NCBI RefSeq assembly: GCF_033807715.1
Contig: NC_084599.1
Coordinates: forward strand, 33,084,160-33,148,159
Reading direction: 5' to 3'
Length of the DNA stretch: 64,000 bases
Source: Cololabis saira
Lineage: Eukaryota; Chordata; Actinopteri; Beloniformes; Belonidae
Within the stretch, counting starts at the first letter, position 1. Every line of letters begins with the position of its first letter. The notes under the pieces are model-generated. The model worked only from the letters and a program-made list of their open reading frames with translations. It was not told where the DNA came from and ran no database searches. Positions 32,946-44,815 of this stretch are shown in pieces. The position numbers and the translations under genes were made by a program.

Positions 32946-35900
32946 CTGGATCAAACAGAAACGAGCGTCATGTAAGAAAGATACAACACATCAGTCATCA
33001 TTGCTTGAATTTAATGAGATACTACAAAAAAGAAAATGTGTGCTTTTTTTCAGCCAGGTGTCTGTCATTTCCACGCAACATCTGTTATGTCTGTTCTTGT
33101 TTTTTTCTAAAAGTGCTTAATTTTCACATAGTCAGTGAGGCAAGTGACACCTTTACCCAGTCAAACCCCTGGAAAATGCAGCTAAATGACTCCTGGCAAT
33201 CAGTCAGACCTTTTACAAAAGTGAGAAGCATTAGTGAGAAATCCTTAAATCCTTAAAGACTTTAAATGAAATCAGAAACTAATATAAAGACAAAAGCCTC
33301 AAACACATACATATAAAATTGACTCTAATTCAAAAATGTCTGTCAGTAAGAAGAAGATAGATGTATAATAAAAACTTAAAAAATACTTTACAAAGGATAA
33401 CCTAAATAATAGAACAACAAATGCCAAGTAAACGTTTAAAGAACAGTTTGAATGGCATTAAAGACAGCAACAAAAGTGTAAAGTGTAAACTAAAAAGATT
33501 TTCTAATAGCATTCATTATAAGTAAATCCATCAGGATCTTCAAATAACATGCAGAATGTTTTTTTTTTGCATTAATTGCCTTCAACAACCTGCATTAATA
33601 TTCAAGAACCCTAATGGAGGTCATGAAGCTTCCGTTATCTGGCGTCCAGTCAACTATGAGGCATTATGCAAAATGCCTTTTACGTTATAAGCAAAAGGAA
33701 ATATTTACAGCAAGAGTACTGTTGAGTCCATTAGACTTATTCAATATTACGAGACCGACCCTGGACAGGGCTGCTGCCAGTTTTCTTTATTTGTACCAAA
33801 TGGAAAAAAGCAGAGAAACTAAAGCCTGAAGAAGAGAAGCCGACAAAAATGGGAAGCAATTCAGAAAGTGGACTCCACACTTTTAAGGGCTTATTGCAAA
33901 GCATTCTAATAAAAATATCCAAAACTAATAATAAAAGCCTGGCAATTTTCCCATCTTTGCATGAACATCAGTCTAAATCCATTTTAAATGAGCACTTAAG
34001 CCCCTAAAGCCAAATATTAGTTCTCAGAATATTTAACAAATAGACACACATTATTCATGCAATTTTCATTCAAATTTGTGTCAGAGGAAAAAACCTGGTG
34101 GTAAAGAGACACAGTGCATGTGCCTGAAGCTGCAGTTTAATAAGTGCTGCAGTTCAAACTTCCAATATCCGCGACCGTTTCAAAGTAGTAAATCAAGCAT
34201 TTTGCCAGAAAATGTCCCATGACATGTACAAGAACAGAAACGAAAGATGAATTGTGTTTTTCTCATTCTTTCTTTCTTTCAAGCATCATATTTTTTCTGC
34301 TCCCGAGTGTCTGCAAATGCTAGAGCCGATGGGTTGCATATTTTCACTTTGGTGGTAGTCTCTCTGTCATCTGTTAATTTCTTTCTTAGTCGGTGCCACT
34401 TTTACGCTCAAAGAAGATAAGAGCCCTGCAGGAATAGAACAACACTCTTAGGAGGTGGTGTTCCCGTTTGAAATCGCTCCTTGATGTCCTGATAAAGAAT
34501 GAAAACATGCACCTCCACACTGAATAAATCACTGAAAAAAAAAAGAAAAGTGCCCTGCAAAAAGACTGTCAGTACTCACCAACCAGCTGGCACTACAAGA
34601 TGCACGAATATTTGAAGTTTTCAACCCATCCTGTTTCAAAACGTGTCTCCAAAAGTTACCAAAATGCAACAGAAACAATACCGGAAGTAACTAAAAATGC
34701 AAAAATTACATCCATTGCACCACATTCATAGCAACCTGTGTGCCCAAACCAACCCAATTCCAAGATGATTTACAGTAGTTGGAAGTACAAAGTCCTAGCC
34801 GCGAAGAAAGCTGAGCGTTGGGCAGTGCAGATTGCTCACATACTGCAAGGCAAGCATTACATGGGTTGGCAGTGTAATCAATCAAGATGACAGTCTGGGG
34901 CCTTAACAGGAAATGTGACAAGTTCTATTTGGTCGCCGTCACGTTGTCACAGATTGAGACCGAATAATGAAAGAAATAGGTGACCTGGAGCAAAACTCTT
35001 GTCTCTGTTAAGAGATGAGCAGCCGAACACAACAAACACACACTGGAGGAGGAACACACCATCCAAGTGACCTACCGGATCTGGCTCTGTGTGGCTGCTG
35101 CTATGGCAACCATTTTACAATCTGTTATTTCTGTGCGTCCCAGGAGTGGGGCGAGCGGAGAGGCATTCCTGACTCTTCGTGACGCTTAATGCGACTATGA
35201 TCGGCTCGCTGTCCTTGAGGTTTAATTAGCTGATTTCAGAGCAAAAGAATGCTGTAAGTAATTGCTGAGTAAAAGTACAGGCAGACCCTACCGGCAACAG
35301 AGCACAGTGTGCAGGCAGCAAGGCCTCCTTTAATTAGATCATTGTTGAAAAGAGGCACAGAGGTACAGCTGAGAGAAAGGAGGCATAGTTAAGAAGAGAG
35401 AGAGAGAGAGAGATGGGAAAAAAAGAGTGGATTAGGCTTTGATTAAGTGAATGTTGAGAAAATGGGCAAAAGATGATTCCGTTAGAACGAAATGAAATCA
35501 TAACAGTGACTTGAACCTCTATGAATTTTCTCTAACGAGTCACCCTACCTGACATTAAATACAGACGGTTTTATGAGATTTTGCTTTAGGATGTTTGCCT
35601 TTCCTTGACTGTGGTACTCAGCATTTTGTGCATTTAAAGATCTGCAGTTACAAAGCCCTGAGTCACCGAAAAGAGTTGCTCTGTCCCTCAGGAGGCTTTG
35701 CTTCTGACTCGCCTCAAACCGTCCCCTCTTTAGTTAATGGTATCGCTGCGAAATGCTGTCGCATAATCACTTCTTTGTGGCGAGGTTGGCGCACCTTTTA
35801 CTGCTCCGTTATTGCCCAACTGGGCCTTTTGGGGAGTGGGGGAGTGGGGGATGGGGAGGGGGGTGTCATCGAGATACTTCGAGATAAAGCAAAGGATTTC

Positions 35901-36193
35901 AGGCAGAAGCTGAGAAACGGTGTTGCAGCACTGAACAATGGGAGAAAATATGTTTTTTTATCACCCAAAATCAGAAAATGTTGGAATATGCCCCACCCCC
36001 CAAAAAGACCCCAAAACATAATAAGTCTTACAGACAATATGAGCTCAAGATATTTCATATTGGCTCCATTTTTACCTCCATTTTTCATTTCAGGCCTGCA
36101 ATGCTTTCCAAAAACAGTTATGGGATAGTTTTTCTGCTACAAGGAGGCAAACGAAAAGCTGTTATCGTATCCAGGTGATTGTCATGACGATTT
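32946..36193. other. Upstream of kank4 coding start, no gene seen
   Basis: Either a 5' intron or the 5' flank of kank4. Small GA tract at 35397-35412. G-rich run at 35829-35864 on the plus strand. No domain-bearing ORF, CpG-rich promoter-like block or complete transposon recognised. Confidence 0.4.
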
Positions 36194-37037
36194 GGTACTA
36201 ATAGCTGGGATCGAATATGTCAAAAATCATAAAGATTGTGCACTTGGTGACAAGTTTTTGATATTGGGCATGGTTTTAGTTATGGACATAAGGTTTTCAA
36301 AAACCACCGCAAACAAATGGTGATGCCCCCTAGTGGCCGGTTTGCAGAAAATTCAAAATGGCTCCCGCCGAAAAGACCAAAGGTCATATCTCAGCTTCTC
36401 TTAGTCCTAGATTGTTGAATATTGTCACTTTTTTTTACTTTTTGGGTGCTAGGAATTCAATTCTGAGATAAATGTCCTATTTCAAGGTCATGTTGAAGGT
36501 CAAATTTAATTTTCAAGGTCATTTTTTGCCCAAAAAACTGCACAGGCTATCTCGAGAATTAAGTCACATAGAAAGATTATTTAGGGCTCTAGACTCATAT
36601 TTTCACCCTCAAGGAATGCAATTTTCTATTTATTGGACAGGTCACTATCGCTGTAGTGTCAATAATCTCATTGGGTGAGAACAGTGGCTTCATTCATTCA
36701 TTCATTCATTCATTCATTCATTCATTCATTCATTCAGGCTTTAGATGAACAGAACCTCAGAACTAATTCACAGTGAAAGAATAGGATTTTATTAAAATAA
36801 CACATACTAAACATCAGCTGTGCATATTTAAACTCACTTAACACCTACAATTTCTGCCTCTATCGCCTCGCTTATTGATTCATTTTGAATTTCCTGCAAA
36901 CCGGCCACTAGGGGGCGTCACCATTTGTTTGCGTGGGTTTTTGAAAACCTTATGTCCATAACTAACACCATGCCAAATATCAAAAACTTGTCACCAAGTG
37001 CACGATTTTCATGAATTCCCTCCCAGCTACTAAGTAG
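36194..37037. repeat. Foldback-like inverted repeat, ~125-bp arms, ~520-bp loop
   Basis: 36236-36360 and 36881-37003 are reverse complements at roughly 90% by eye (GCCCCCTAGTGGCCGG against CCGGCCACTAGGGGGC, and TTATGGACATAAGGTTTTC against its complement). A shorter outer pair near 36196 and 37020 (AGCTGGGA / TCCCAGCT) extends it. The loop contains a CATT microsatellite (36691-36736). Confidence 0.8.
36691..36736. repeat. (CATT)n microsatellite
   Basis: About 11 units of CATT in the loop of the foldback repeat. Confidence 0.95.
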
Positions 37038-37079
37038 TATCCATGAAAGGCTTTGAGAAGCAAAGGTGAGCAGAGGATC

Positions 37080-37450
37080 CCCACTTTTGTTTACGTGTGT
37101 AAAGGAAAATGAGGGAACTGTCGGAAGAGAATGAGTCTTTCTACAGATTTGCAGTCAAGGTGTGCAGGACGATACGGCCGACAGCTCTCTGTCCAGATAA
37201 TCCCCCCCAATATTCCTGTGCACGCAGGCAATCTCCAGTCTCAGGAGGGCTGTCAGGAGGGCTGCCACGACTCCTCTTCACTGTCAGGCACGTTTGTGCT
37301 GGTGTCGACAACATGTGCACTGGAACATGAACAAGTGGAGGAACGTCGTGTTCAGTGATGAGTCCAGATTCTGCCTACAGCAGTTTGTGACCAGGCTGGT
37401 GACCAGCATGACGGTGCCAGGCTGTTGTGTCTGTGTTTGGTTATTCCACA
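37080..37450 (+). pseudogene. Tc1-like transposase relic
   Basis: One frame reads VCWCRQHVHWNMNKWRNVVF then SDESRFCLQ, the strongly conserved stretch around the second catalytic Asp of Tc1-like transposases. Flanking frames are shifted and no inverted ends were found. Inactive. Confidence 0.65.
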
Positions 37451-38323
37451 CACTTGTGAGGCTCCTATTTGTTAAATGGACAAATAGTTGCCAATATGTG
37501 GTGTTTCTTCAAACTTTATTCATCCAATCCATCAAATGTGAAACAAGAGCCAATAGCAAATAAGCTGTTTGGAAGATTTGGCACATTTTTCATGGGCGCA
37601 ACCCACATACTCAGCTCTGCTGCTCCTCCCACAAATGCTTGTTTCTTAAAAATATTCCACAATTTAAAAGGGAAATAAACAGCTTTCCATTTATGAGATT
37701 TATTGCCAGGGAGTATTGCATCCTTACTTTTTGTGCTAAGTTTATTTAAAGAATGTGGACGAATTTCTGTGGATAAAGGGCAACAGCGTGAGCTGGACAC
37801 CCATGAACTTCAATCCCTCAGATGGAAATACATCAAGGACTCCATAACCACCACAATAGAGAGCTTCATTCACAAAATAAACTTGAAATTTGACTGTGAA
37901 AATAAGGAAACCTCAGCTGCATCTATGTCAGTAGTGTGCTGCAGGCTTGCAAAATGTGTGTTGCTAATACAGTGATTGTCAAACTTTGGGGTGTGCAGCC
38001 CTTTTTTTTATCCCAAGAAAATGTTTTAACAGAATAATATTTTTTATTTTTTAACTCTGATTCATTTTCAAAGTTACACAAAACAAATCGTACTTCCATG
38101 GTGATTAGACGGAGAGACAGATGGATTCACTGATGGACTCTTTTTGGACTTCTTTTCTACCACAGTGAGATGAAAACAACGTACAGATCTGAGCTGAATG
38201 CTGAGCATGACTCCAAAGGATAACAAGCCTGAAGCATCACTTCAAAAGGTGTACAATGTACTGACATAGTCATGACTGTTCAAGCCTAAACCCAGCCAAT
38301 GCTTAACATAACTTCAGAGCCAG

Positions 38324-38325
<2 letters not shown>
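37451..38325. other. No recognised gene
   Basis: The 37490-37700 part looks repeat-like (a polyadenylation-like AATAAA and a long AT-rich stretch), but I cannot name a family. Confidence 0.35.

Positions 38326-38390
<65 letters not shown>
38326..38390. repeat. (AT)n microsatellite
   Basis: About 32 uninterrupted AT units. Confidence 0.95.
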
Positions 38391-38392
<2 letters not shown>

Positions 38393-38920
38393 GGTCCTGG
38401 AATTTTCTCTCCCTGGAAATGTGCGTATGACAGGAAATGAATGGGAACCAGTGGGTTAATAGAAGTATCAGACCTGCAGATAAATCCTGCTGCATTTGAT
38501 GAAATTCAGCAGGTTAATATGGATGATGAGGCGGACAGTTACGCCAGTGTAGTTTGTAGATAATCCAGGTTGAGTTATTAATTCAATTTTGGAAGCTGCT
38601 GTTGACACTGACTCACAATCCACCCTGGATTACAGTCATAATGACTGTGAGCTGTACGCCAGTAAAGGGCGTGCTAATCCAAACTGAAAGCATTTAACCC
38701 AAACGACGCATAGCTAAAAAAGAAGTGACGGGTGTGTGTGTGTGTGTGTAAAACCATGTGTGTCAGCGCTATTTTAGTCCCTCTCTTTGAGAGCGAGTGT
38801 TAATAAGAGCTCTAAGGCCGCGTTCAGACTGCAGGCAAATATCCGATTTTTAGCCCATCCAGATTGAAACTGGATGACTCTTTTGAAGTCTGAACAGTCC
38901 CAAACCGCATGATATCCGAT

Positions 38921-41215
38921 TTTTGCAAACCAGATCGAAACCACCTCCAGGAGGTTCATCTCCTGCCTGTGTACAGACCCCTGGTGCACAGGGAACCAGC
39001 TGTCTCCCGCACAGTGACGAGATGGTCCAGCGAAGCTGAAGAAGCTTTGCAGGACTGTTTTAACACAACTGTGTGGGAGGAACTCTGTGACTCTCATGGG
39101 GATGACATTGATGGTCTCACTGACTGTATCACAGATTACATTAACTTCTGTGTGGAAAACACCATACCCACAAGGACAATAAGGTGTTTTTCAAACAACA
39201 AACCCTGGATTAATCCTGGCATAAAGGCTCTCCTGAAGGAGAAGAAGAGGGCCTTTAGATCAGGAAATAAAGAGGAGCTGAAGACTGCTCAGAAGGAACT
39301 AAGAAGGAGGATCAGGGAGGGGAAGAACTGCTACAGAAGAAAGATGGAGGAACAACTGCAGCAGAACAACATCAGAGGAGTCTGGAAAGGCCTAAAAACC
39401 ATCTCGGGCCACAAGAAGAAACCAGACTCCCAGGCTGTGGGGGATCAACAGTGGGTGAACGATCTAAATTTGTTTTTCAATAGATTTGATCAGTCTTCTC
39501 CCCCTCCCCCAACCCAGCTCACACTGCTGCAACCCCCTTCATCTGCTTCTACAGGACACCCCCCCTCCCCCTCCTCCTCCTCCTTCAGCTCAACAACAGC
39601 CCCCCCACTGTCATCGACACCTTCACCTTCACCTCCAGCTCCCCCCCCACCCCCACCTCCACTCCCAAAACAACAAAGCTCATCCCACAGCCGACCCCCC
39701 GCTGTTCCTGCTCTCTGCTCTACCCCCCCACCCCCCTCCACTGTTCCTGCCCTCTGCTCTACCCCCCCACCCCCCTCCACTACCTCTGATACACCCCCCC
39801 CCTGCTCCAGCTTGTCCCTCACAACCCTCCAGGTGAGAAATCAGCTCAGGAAGATGAACGCGAGGAAGGCGGCAGGTCCGGATCGCATCAGCTCCAGGCT
39901 CCTGAAGTCCTGTGCAGACCAGCTGTGCGGGATTGTTGGACACATGTTCAACCTGAGCCTGAGGCTGGGGAGGGTACCACCACTATGGAAGACATCCTGC
40001 GTGGTACCTGTTCCCAAGAACCCGCACCCCAAGGACCTCAGCAGCTTCAGGCCGGTGGCTCTGACATCCCACCTGATGAAGGCCCTGGAGCGGCTGCTCC
40101 TCCGACATCTCCGCCCCATGGTGAGCCCAGCGATGGACCCATTACAGTTTGCTTACCAACCTGGCATTGGGGTGGATGATGCCGTCATCTTCATGTTACA
40201 TCGTGCCCTGTCTCACCTGGAGAAACCTGGGAGCACTGTGAGGATCATGTTCTTTGATTTCTCCAGTGCGTTCAACACCATCCAGCCGGCACTTCTGGGA
40301 GACAAGCTGGAGAATGCAGGGGTTGACAGTCACCTCACATCCTGGATTCTGGACTACCTCACCAACCGGCCACAGTATGTGAGGACACGGGACCACACAT
40401 CGGACATGGTCGTCTGCAGTGTGGGGGCCCCGCAGGGAACGGTCCTGGCGCCGTTCCTCTTCACCCTCTACACTGCTGACTTCTCCTACAACTCCCCAAC
40501 CTGTCACCTCCAAAAGTTCTCTGATGACTCTGCTATCGTCGGCCTCATCACTGATGAAGACGATAGCGAGTACAGAGAACTGTCCCAGGACTTTGTGGAC
40601 TGGTGCCTGCAGAACCACCTCCAGATCAACGCGGGGAAAACCAAAGAACTGGTGGTGGATTTCCGCAGGTGTAATAAATCCCCCTCGACACCGGTGAACA
40701 TCCAGGGAAAGGACATTGAGATGGTGACATCTTATAAGTACCTGGGTGTTCACCTCAACAATAAACTGGACTGGACTACTAATTCCTCTGCACTCCACAG
40801 AAAAGGCCAGAGCAGACTCTATTTGCTCAGGAGACTGAGGGCCTTTGGTGTGCAGGAGAAGCTCCTGAAAACATTTTACAACACTGTGGTGGCATCAGCC
40901 ATTTTTTACGGAGTGGTCTGCTGGGGCAGCAACATCACAGCTGCAGACAGAAGGAGGCTGGACAAAACAATCAAAAGGGCCGGCTCTGTCGTGGGCTGCT
41001 CTCTGGACACAGTGCAGGTGGTGGGAGAGAGGAGGATGATGGCTAAGCTGTCATCCATGATGGAGAAGGACTCCCACCCCATGAAGGACACCTTCAGAGC
41101 GCTGGAGAGCTCCTTCAGCGACAGGCTCCTTCACCCTAGGTGTGTGAAGGAACGCTACAGACGGTCCTTCCTCCCTGCAGCTGTGAGACTACACAACCAG
41201 CACTGCTCACAGTAG
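38921..41215 (+). CDS. LINE ORF2 C-terminal part: reverse transcriptase (5'-truncated)
   Basis: One open frame of about 764 codons. An ORF start predicted at 38909 lies in the host MITE and is not the true start. Visible: a short end of the endonuclease domain (LLPVYRPLVHREPA), a Lys/Arg-rich linker, a ~95-residue Pro/Ser-rich insert (39500-39810), then RT motifs: NARKAAGPDRISSRLLK, FRPVALTSHLMKALERLL, motif A FFDFSSAFNTIQP, motif B GAPQGTVLAPFLF, motif C FSDDSAIVG (FSDD replacing the usual YADD), and the thumb YKYLGVHLNNKLDW. All catalytic Asp residues are present and there is no internal stop, so the insertion is recent. It lacks the endonuclease and promoter, so it is probably not autonomous. 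Confidence 0.9.
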   Translation, partial: FCKPDRNHLQEVHLLPVYRPLVHREPAVSRTVTRWSSEAEEALQDCFNTTVWEELCDSHGDDIDGLTDCITDYINFCVENTIPTRTIRCFSNNKPWINPGIKALLKEKKRAFRSGNKEELKTAQKELRRRIREGKNCYRRKMEEQLQQNNIRGVWKGLKTISGHKKKPDSQAVGDQQWVNDLNLFFNRFDQSSPPPPTQLTLLQPPSSASTGHPPSPSSSSFSSTTAPPLSSTPSPSPPAPPPPPPPLPKQQSSSHSRPPAVPALCSTPPPPSTVPALCSTPPPPSTTSDTPPPCSSLSLTTLQVRNQLRKMNARKAAGPDRISSRLLKSCADQLCGIVGHMFNLSLRLGRVPPLWKTSCVVPVPKNPHPKDLSSFRPVALTSHLMKALERLLLRHLRPMVSPAMDPLQFAYQPGIGVDDAVIFMLHRALSHLEKPGSTVRIMFFDFSSAFNTIQPALLGDKLENAGVDSHLTSWILDYLTNRPQYVRTRDHTSDMVVCSVGAPQGTVLAPFLFTLYTADFSYNSPTCHLQKFSDDSAIVGLITDEDDSEYRELSQDFVDWCLQNHLQINAGKTKELVVDFRRCNKSPSTPVNIQGKDIEMVTSYKYLGVHLNNKLDWTTNSSALHRKGQSRLYLLRRLRAFGVQEKLLKTFYNTVVASAIFYGVVCWGSNITAADRRRLDKTIKRAGSVVGCSLDTVQVVGERRMMAKLSSMMEKDSHPMKDTFRALESSFSDRLLHPRCVKERYRRSFLPAAVRLHNQHCSQ

Positions 41216-41558
41216 ACCACAAACAATACAAACAATCCTGACAATAAAAACCATTCTGCAACGGGCATAAATAACATCTGTAAATATCCATCTGTTTTTT
41301 CTTTTTGTATACTAGAATTTATTTATTTTTTTTTTATTTATTACTATTTTTATTCTCCTTCTTATTCTTATTCTTATTATTATTGTATATACTGTTTATA
41401 GTGTTATAGTGTTTATTATTATTATTATTGTTGTGTGATATTGTGTGATATTGATGCCTCTTGTTTTGCACTATCCCCTTTGCTGCTGTAACCTGGAAAT
41501 TTCCCCTCTGGGGGACTATTAAAGGATTTCTTATCTTCTTATCTTATCTTATCTTATC
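38921..41558 (+). mobile_element. 5'-truncated Rex1-like LINE inside the MITE
   Basis: 2,638 bp with a perfect 9-bp duplication ATATCCGAT at 38912-38920 and 41559-41567. It starts near the end of the endonuclease domain, encodes linker and RT to the stop at 41215, then a 3' UTR ending in CTTATCTTATCTTATC units. The TSD plus the tandem tail fit target-primed reverse transcription. The clade is judged from the RT sequence style. Confidence 0.85.
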
Positions 41559-42400
41559 ATATCCGATCACTATCGCATTTGGGCGGATGGCTCGCAGTCT
41601 GAACAGCTCCAAACACTCAGATCGGATATGACTGTCCCAGACGCTCCAAACCACCCGCCCATTTCCAGTTGTGGAGCTACTCATCCTTTCACAGAGAGCA
41701 TGTACAATCTCTGATGTCACGTCAAAAACTATTATTTGTAGTTTAAGTGTTGCAAATTCACATTACAAGTCATGTTTAAATAGCAGAAAAAAAGACCGCA
41801 TTTCCACGTAGGTGCGGGTCGCCGCGTACCCTACGCCGTAGGCTCTGCGTCGGTGTAACGCAGAACCATAAATCAGCCTTCAGTCGCGCTGTGAGCCTGA
41901 ACCTGCAGCCCGTCAGCCCCTCTCCTCCTAGGAGGAGAGGTTATGGAGCGGGGCTGCCAGTTATTCATTGCTGGTTCGTTTTGTTAACTCTGAGCTTTGT
42001 TGGTTGGTTTGTTAGTTTGCTGGTGGTTTTGTTCTGAACACTTTTCTCTGTGACGCCGGATCCCTCCACCGAGACACAACTTTTGCCGTATGCGTTCATT
42101 GTTATGTCTAAAAATGATGCGCAGTGCCCACCCAATCAGAAACGGTACAGATATTTTGGGATTTTTTTATATATAAAAAAAATACATGACTTCACACAAT
42201 ACACGCGCTGGGTGACGCCTCCGCTCCGACGTCGTTGCTACGGCAACCCGTCAGATCAGTCAATGTGTGGCGCAGTCTGAACAGAGCCAGATCCGATATG
42301 GACACTTGCTAAAAACAGTGTGGACAGTCAGCCCTGAAAATCGGATATGAGAAGGAATCAGATATATATCTGATTTGCCTGCAGTCTGAACGCGGCCTAA

Positions 42401-43828
42401 CTTTGGATTCAGTATGTGTGTTCATAACAGTGCATCTGCATGTGAGTCTCTGTGTTTGAACAGGGACGTCACACCGAGCGGCACACATGCACATAACACA
42501 TGCACATAACCTCTTACAGGTCATGCTGCGATCTGTCAGCACCGATCCAATAAGGATGACGGCTGGGCACGAGGCAACACCAATCGGTAATGTCAAGTCT
42601 GGAAAACTAGAGTAATGACTGTACAGTACATAAGATCATACTCACAGCTGGGGTTTTCATACACCTACTACATTATACATCAAGCGTTTTAAAATCTTAC
42701 AGGTATTTTGAGGAAATAGGACTCAAAGAGTCAGAGAAAACACTAAAGTTTATTGTACACAAAAGCCAATCTACAAACATGACTATTGAATAAGTGTGAG
42801 TCAGAGTGTGAGGATGTTATATAAGGTTACAGGACCAACTCAGGGATTCACAAGTGGACATCAGACAAACACTCATCCACACTCTTCAAATCACAGCTGA
42901 CCTAACCCACCTACAGTAGGAGCATTAATTGAATGTCATGGGTCATTACATAGGAGTGTCTGTGTACTGGAGATTGAATTAGTGGGATACACTGGCACAG
43001 AAAAGGACTGGACGGAAGAGAGACCAGCAGGAAATAAGACCAGAGAGAGCAAGCAGGGGACACGACGTGGGAGGATGGGAGGAGAAAGACGAGAAAAAGA
43101 GGCAGAGCTTGGTGTGGCAGCTGCACTCATTTCTCATCCATGTTTCCATCTCCGCAAACATCTAGTCCAGGTTTCCTGTCTCATATCCGTCTACTTCTAT
43201 GTTAATTCTGAAAAAGCACGTTTTCAGGTGCATTTTCAGGTGTAGACATGAATGTTAACCAGTTACAAAGGTGAAAGAGGTGGCGATGACCTGCAAGCTG
43301 CTGCAGGTCAGAGAAAAAAAAGCAACAACAAACAAGCACAGGTCTTCAGTGATTATCTCCATCTTGACATGGGACAGCTATCTCTGTTTACACTTGTACT
43401 ACCCTGAGAAGGTAAGCAGCACTGTCCGGTTTAATACCTCATCTCCCAGAACACAAACGGACAAAAAAAACAGGGAAAAAAATAGTATAGTCGTATTCAG
43501 GCAATTTCAACATGACAAAAGGGGCAACCCACGAAAGAACAACCATGCAATTCAGAGATATTCCCTATGATACAAGTATGAGCGAGGGATGAAAAAAAGA
43601 AGGGTCAATTAAGTCAATATAAAGAGTTGCATGTGTGGGTAACAATTTTGCACAACACCCTTAACAGTGATCTTCATTCCTGTTCGTTGAGAGCTGCTGT
43701 CCTGCATGTTCTTTATGGTTCCCTGCTCTACCACACCAGATTTTAATTAGTGATCATCACCAGCTTGTCATCAAGGTCTGCACAGTTCTGGTGGTGACAC
43801 GGTAATCTGAAGCAGGGAAACATCTAAG
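42401..43828. other. No recognised feature
   Basis: Intergenic- or intron-like. Short ORFs without motifs. No repeat boundaries supported. Confidence 0.45.
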
Positions 43829-44815
43829 GCCACGCTTACACATAGCCGGGTATTTACAAAAATTGATATTTCCCCCTCTACGTTTTTTTTTTTTTTAATT
43901 GTTTATTTTGAACACATAAGGAAAAAAATATAAGATTTTAAAACAAATTCAAAACATACAGAAAAAAAGCAACAACAACAAAAACATAATACAAACAGGG
44001 GAAAAAAAAAACAGTGTCCGAAAAGGAGCAGGTAGAAGTAAAATGTATTTAACCCTGCCCCTTTGTTACCTCTATCATAAATTAAACATAAATATGAATA
44101 ATAAATAGCTGCTAATTTACCTATTAGGCTACCGATTTTCCCATTGGTTGTGCCTTTGCACCTAACCAGCTAACAAACACCATTTTGCGTTAACATAACT
44201 CCTCCTCAACCAAATAACTTCCCAGAACTTCCTTTTTGTACCGTTTTTTAAATTGATTTATATTTGTACATTGCTTCAACCCATCACCCAACCCATTCCA
44301 TAAATCCACTCCAACAACTGAGATACACATGCTTTTCCTTTTAGAATGAAAACATTGTTTTTTGAAATTATATTTTCCTCTTTTCCGTTTTCCGTTTTGA
44401 GAAAATACCATAATTTACACAAACCCGCATAAATTCGCTGTTAAGGTGCTATGAGCAGCCAAACCTGCAGGCGGCAGTGTAACGAGAAGCATAAAGTCAT
44501 GCTAGCCAATCAGAATTCTGGAAAAAAACATCAACAAATGACACGAGTAACTACAGTGGCCAAACACATTGTAAACACAGGACGCACACATGACGCTGGT
44601 GACATTTCTGTCGCATAATGTGACGTTCTGAAGCCTAAATGTCCATTTCCCTCTGTTTACAAGCAAACGTGAAGACAGAGGTTTTGCAAATCTCCACTTT
44701 GGCTGGAGTTTTCAGAAATGATAGTTTTTGGCGACTTTGAGCTTCGTTTTTGTGTAAACGAACGGCCAAAACGCATGAAAACGCCACCGTTTTTGCTACG
44801 TGTAAACATCCAGGA
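43829..44815. repeat. Degraded Harbinger-like MITE split by a LINE fragment
   Basis: The left side reads AGGCCACGCTTACACATAGC and the right side GCTACGTGTAAAC, resembling the CCACACGTAGCCGG ends of the 59939 element. The ends no longer match and no target duplication is visible. Confidence 0.4.
43884..44411 (-). pseudogene. LINE 3' end fragment, minus strand
   Basis: The minus strand encodes SVVGVDLWNGLGDGLKQC and INQFKKRYKKEVLGSY, the end of a Rex1/jockey-like ORF2. A 3' UTR with GCTCCTTTTCGGACAC follows, with an A-rich end, seen as poly-T at 43884-43897. Confidence 0.65.

Larger units (their letters stand above)
38816..42397. mobile_element. PIF/Harbinger-like MITE interrupted by a LINE
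   Basis: The left end GGCCGCGTTCAGACTGCAGG is repeated exactly in inverted form at the right end. Both ends are flanked by TAA (38813-38815 and 42398-42400), the 3-bp TWA-type duplication of PIF/Harbinger. Without the 2,638-bp LINE and its duplicated 9 bp, the element is about 935 bp. Subterminal ATCCGAT/ATCGGAT motifs recur many times. No transposase. Confidence 0.85.

Noticed and set aside
38909..38920. Met at 38909 as the LINE protein start
   Set aside because: It belongs to the host MITE and its TSD; the LINE is 5'-truncated and enters the frame by chance.
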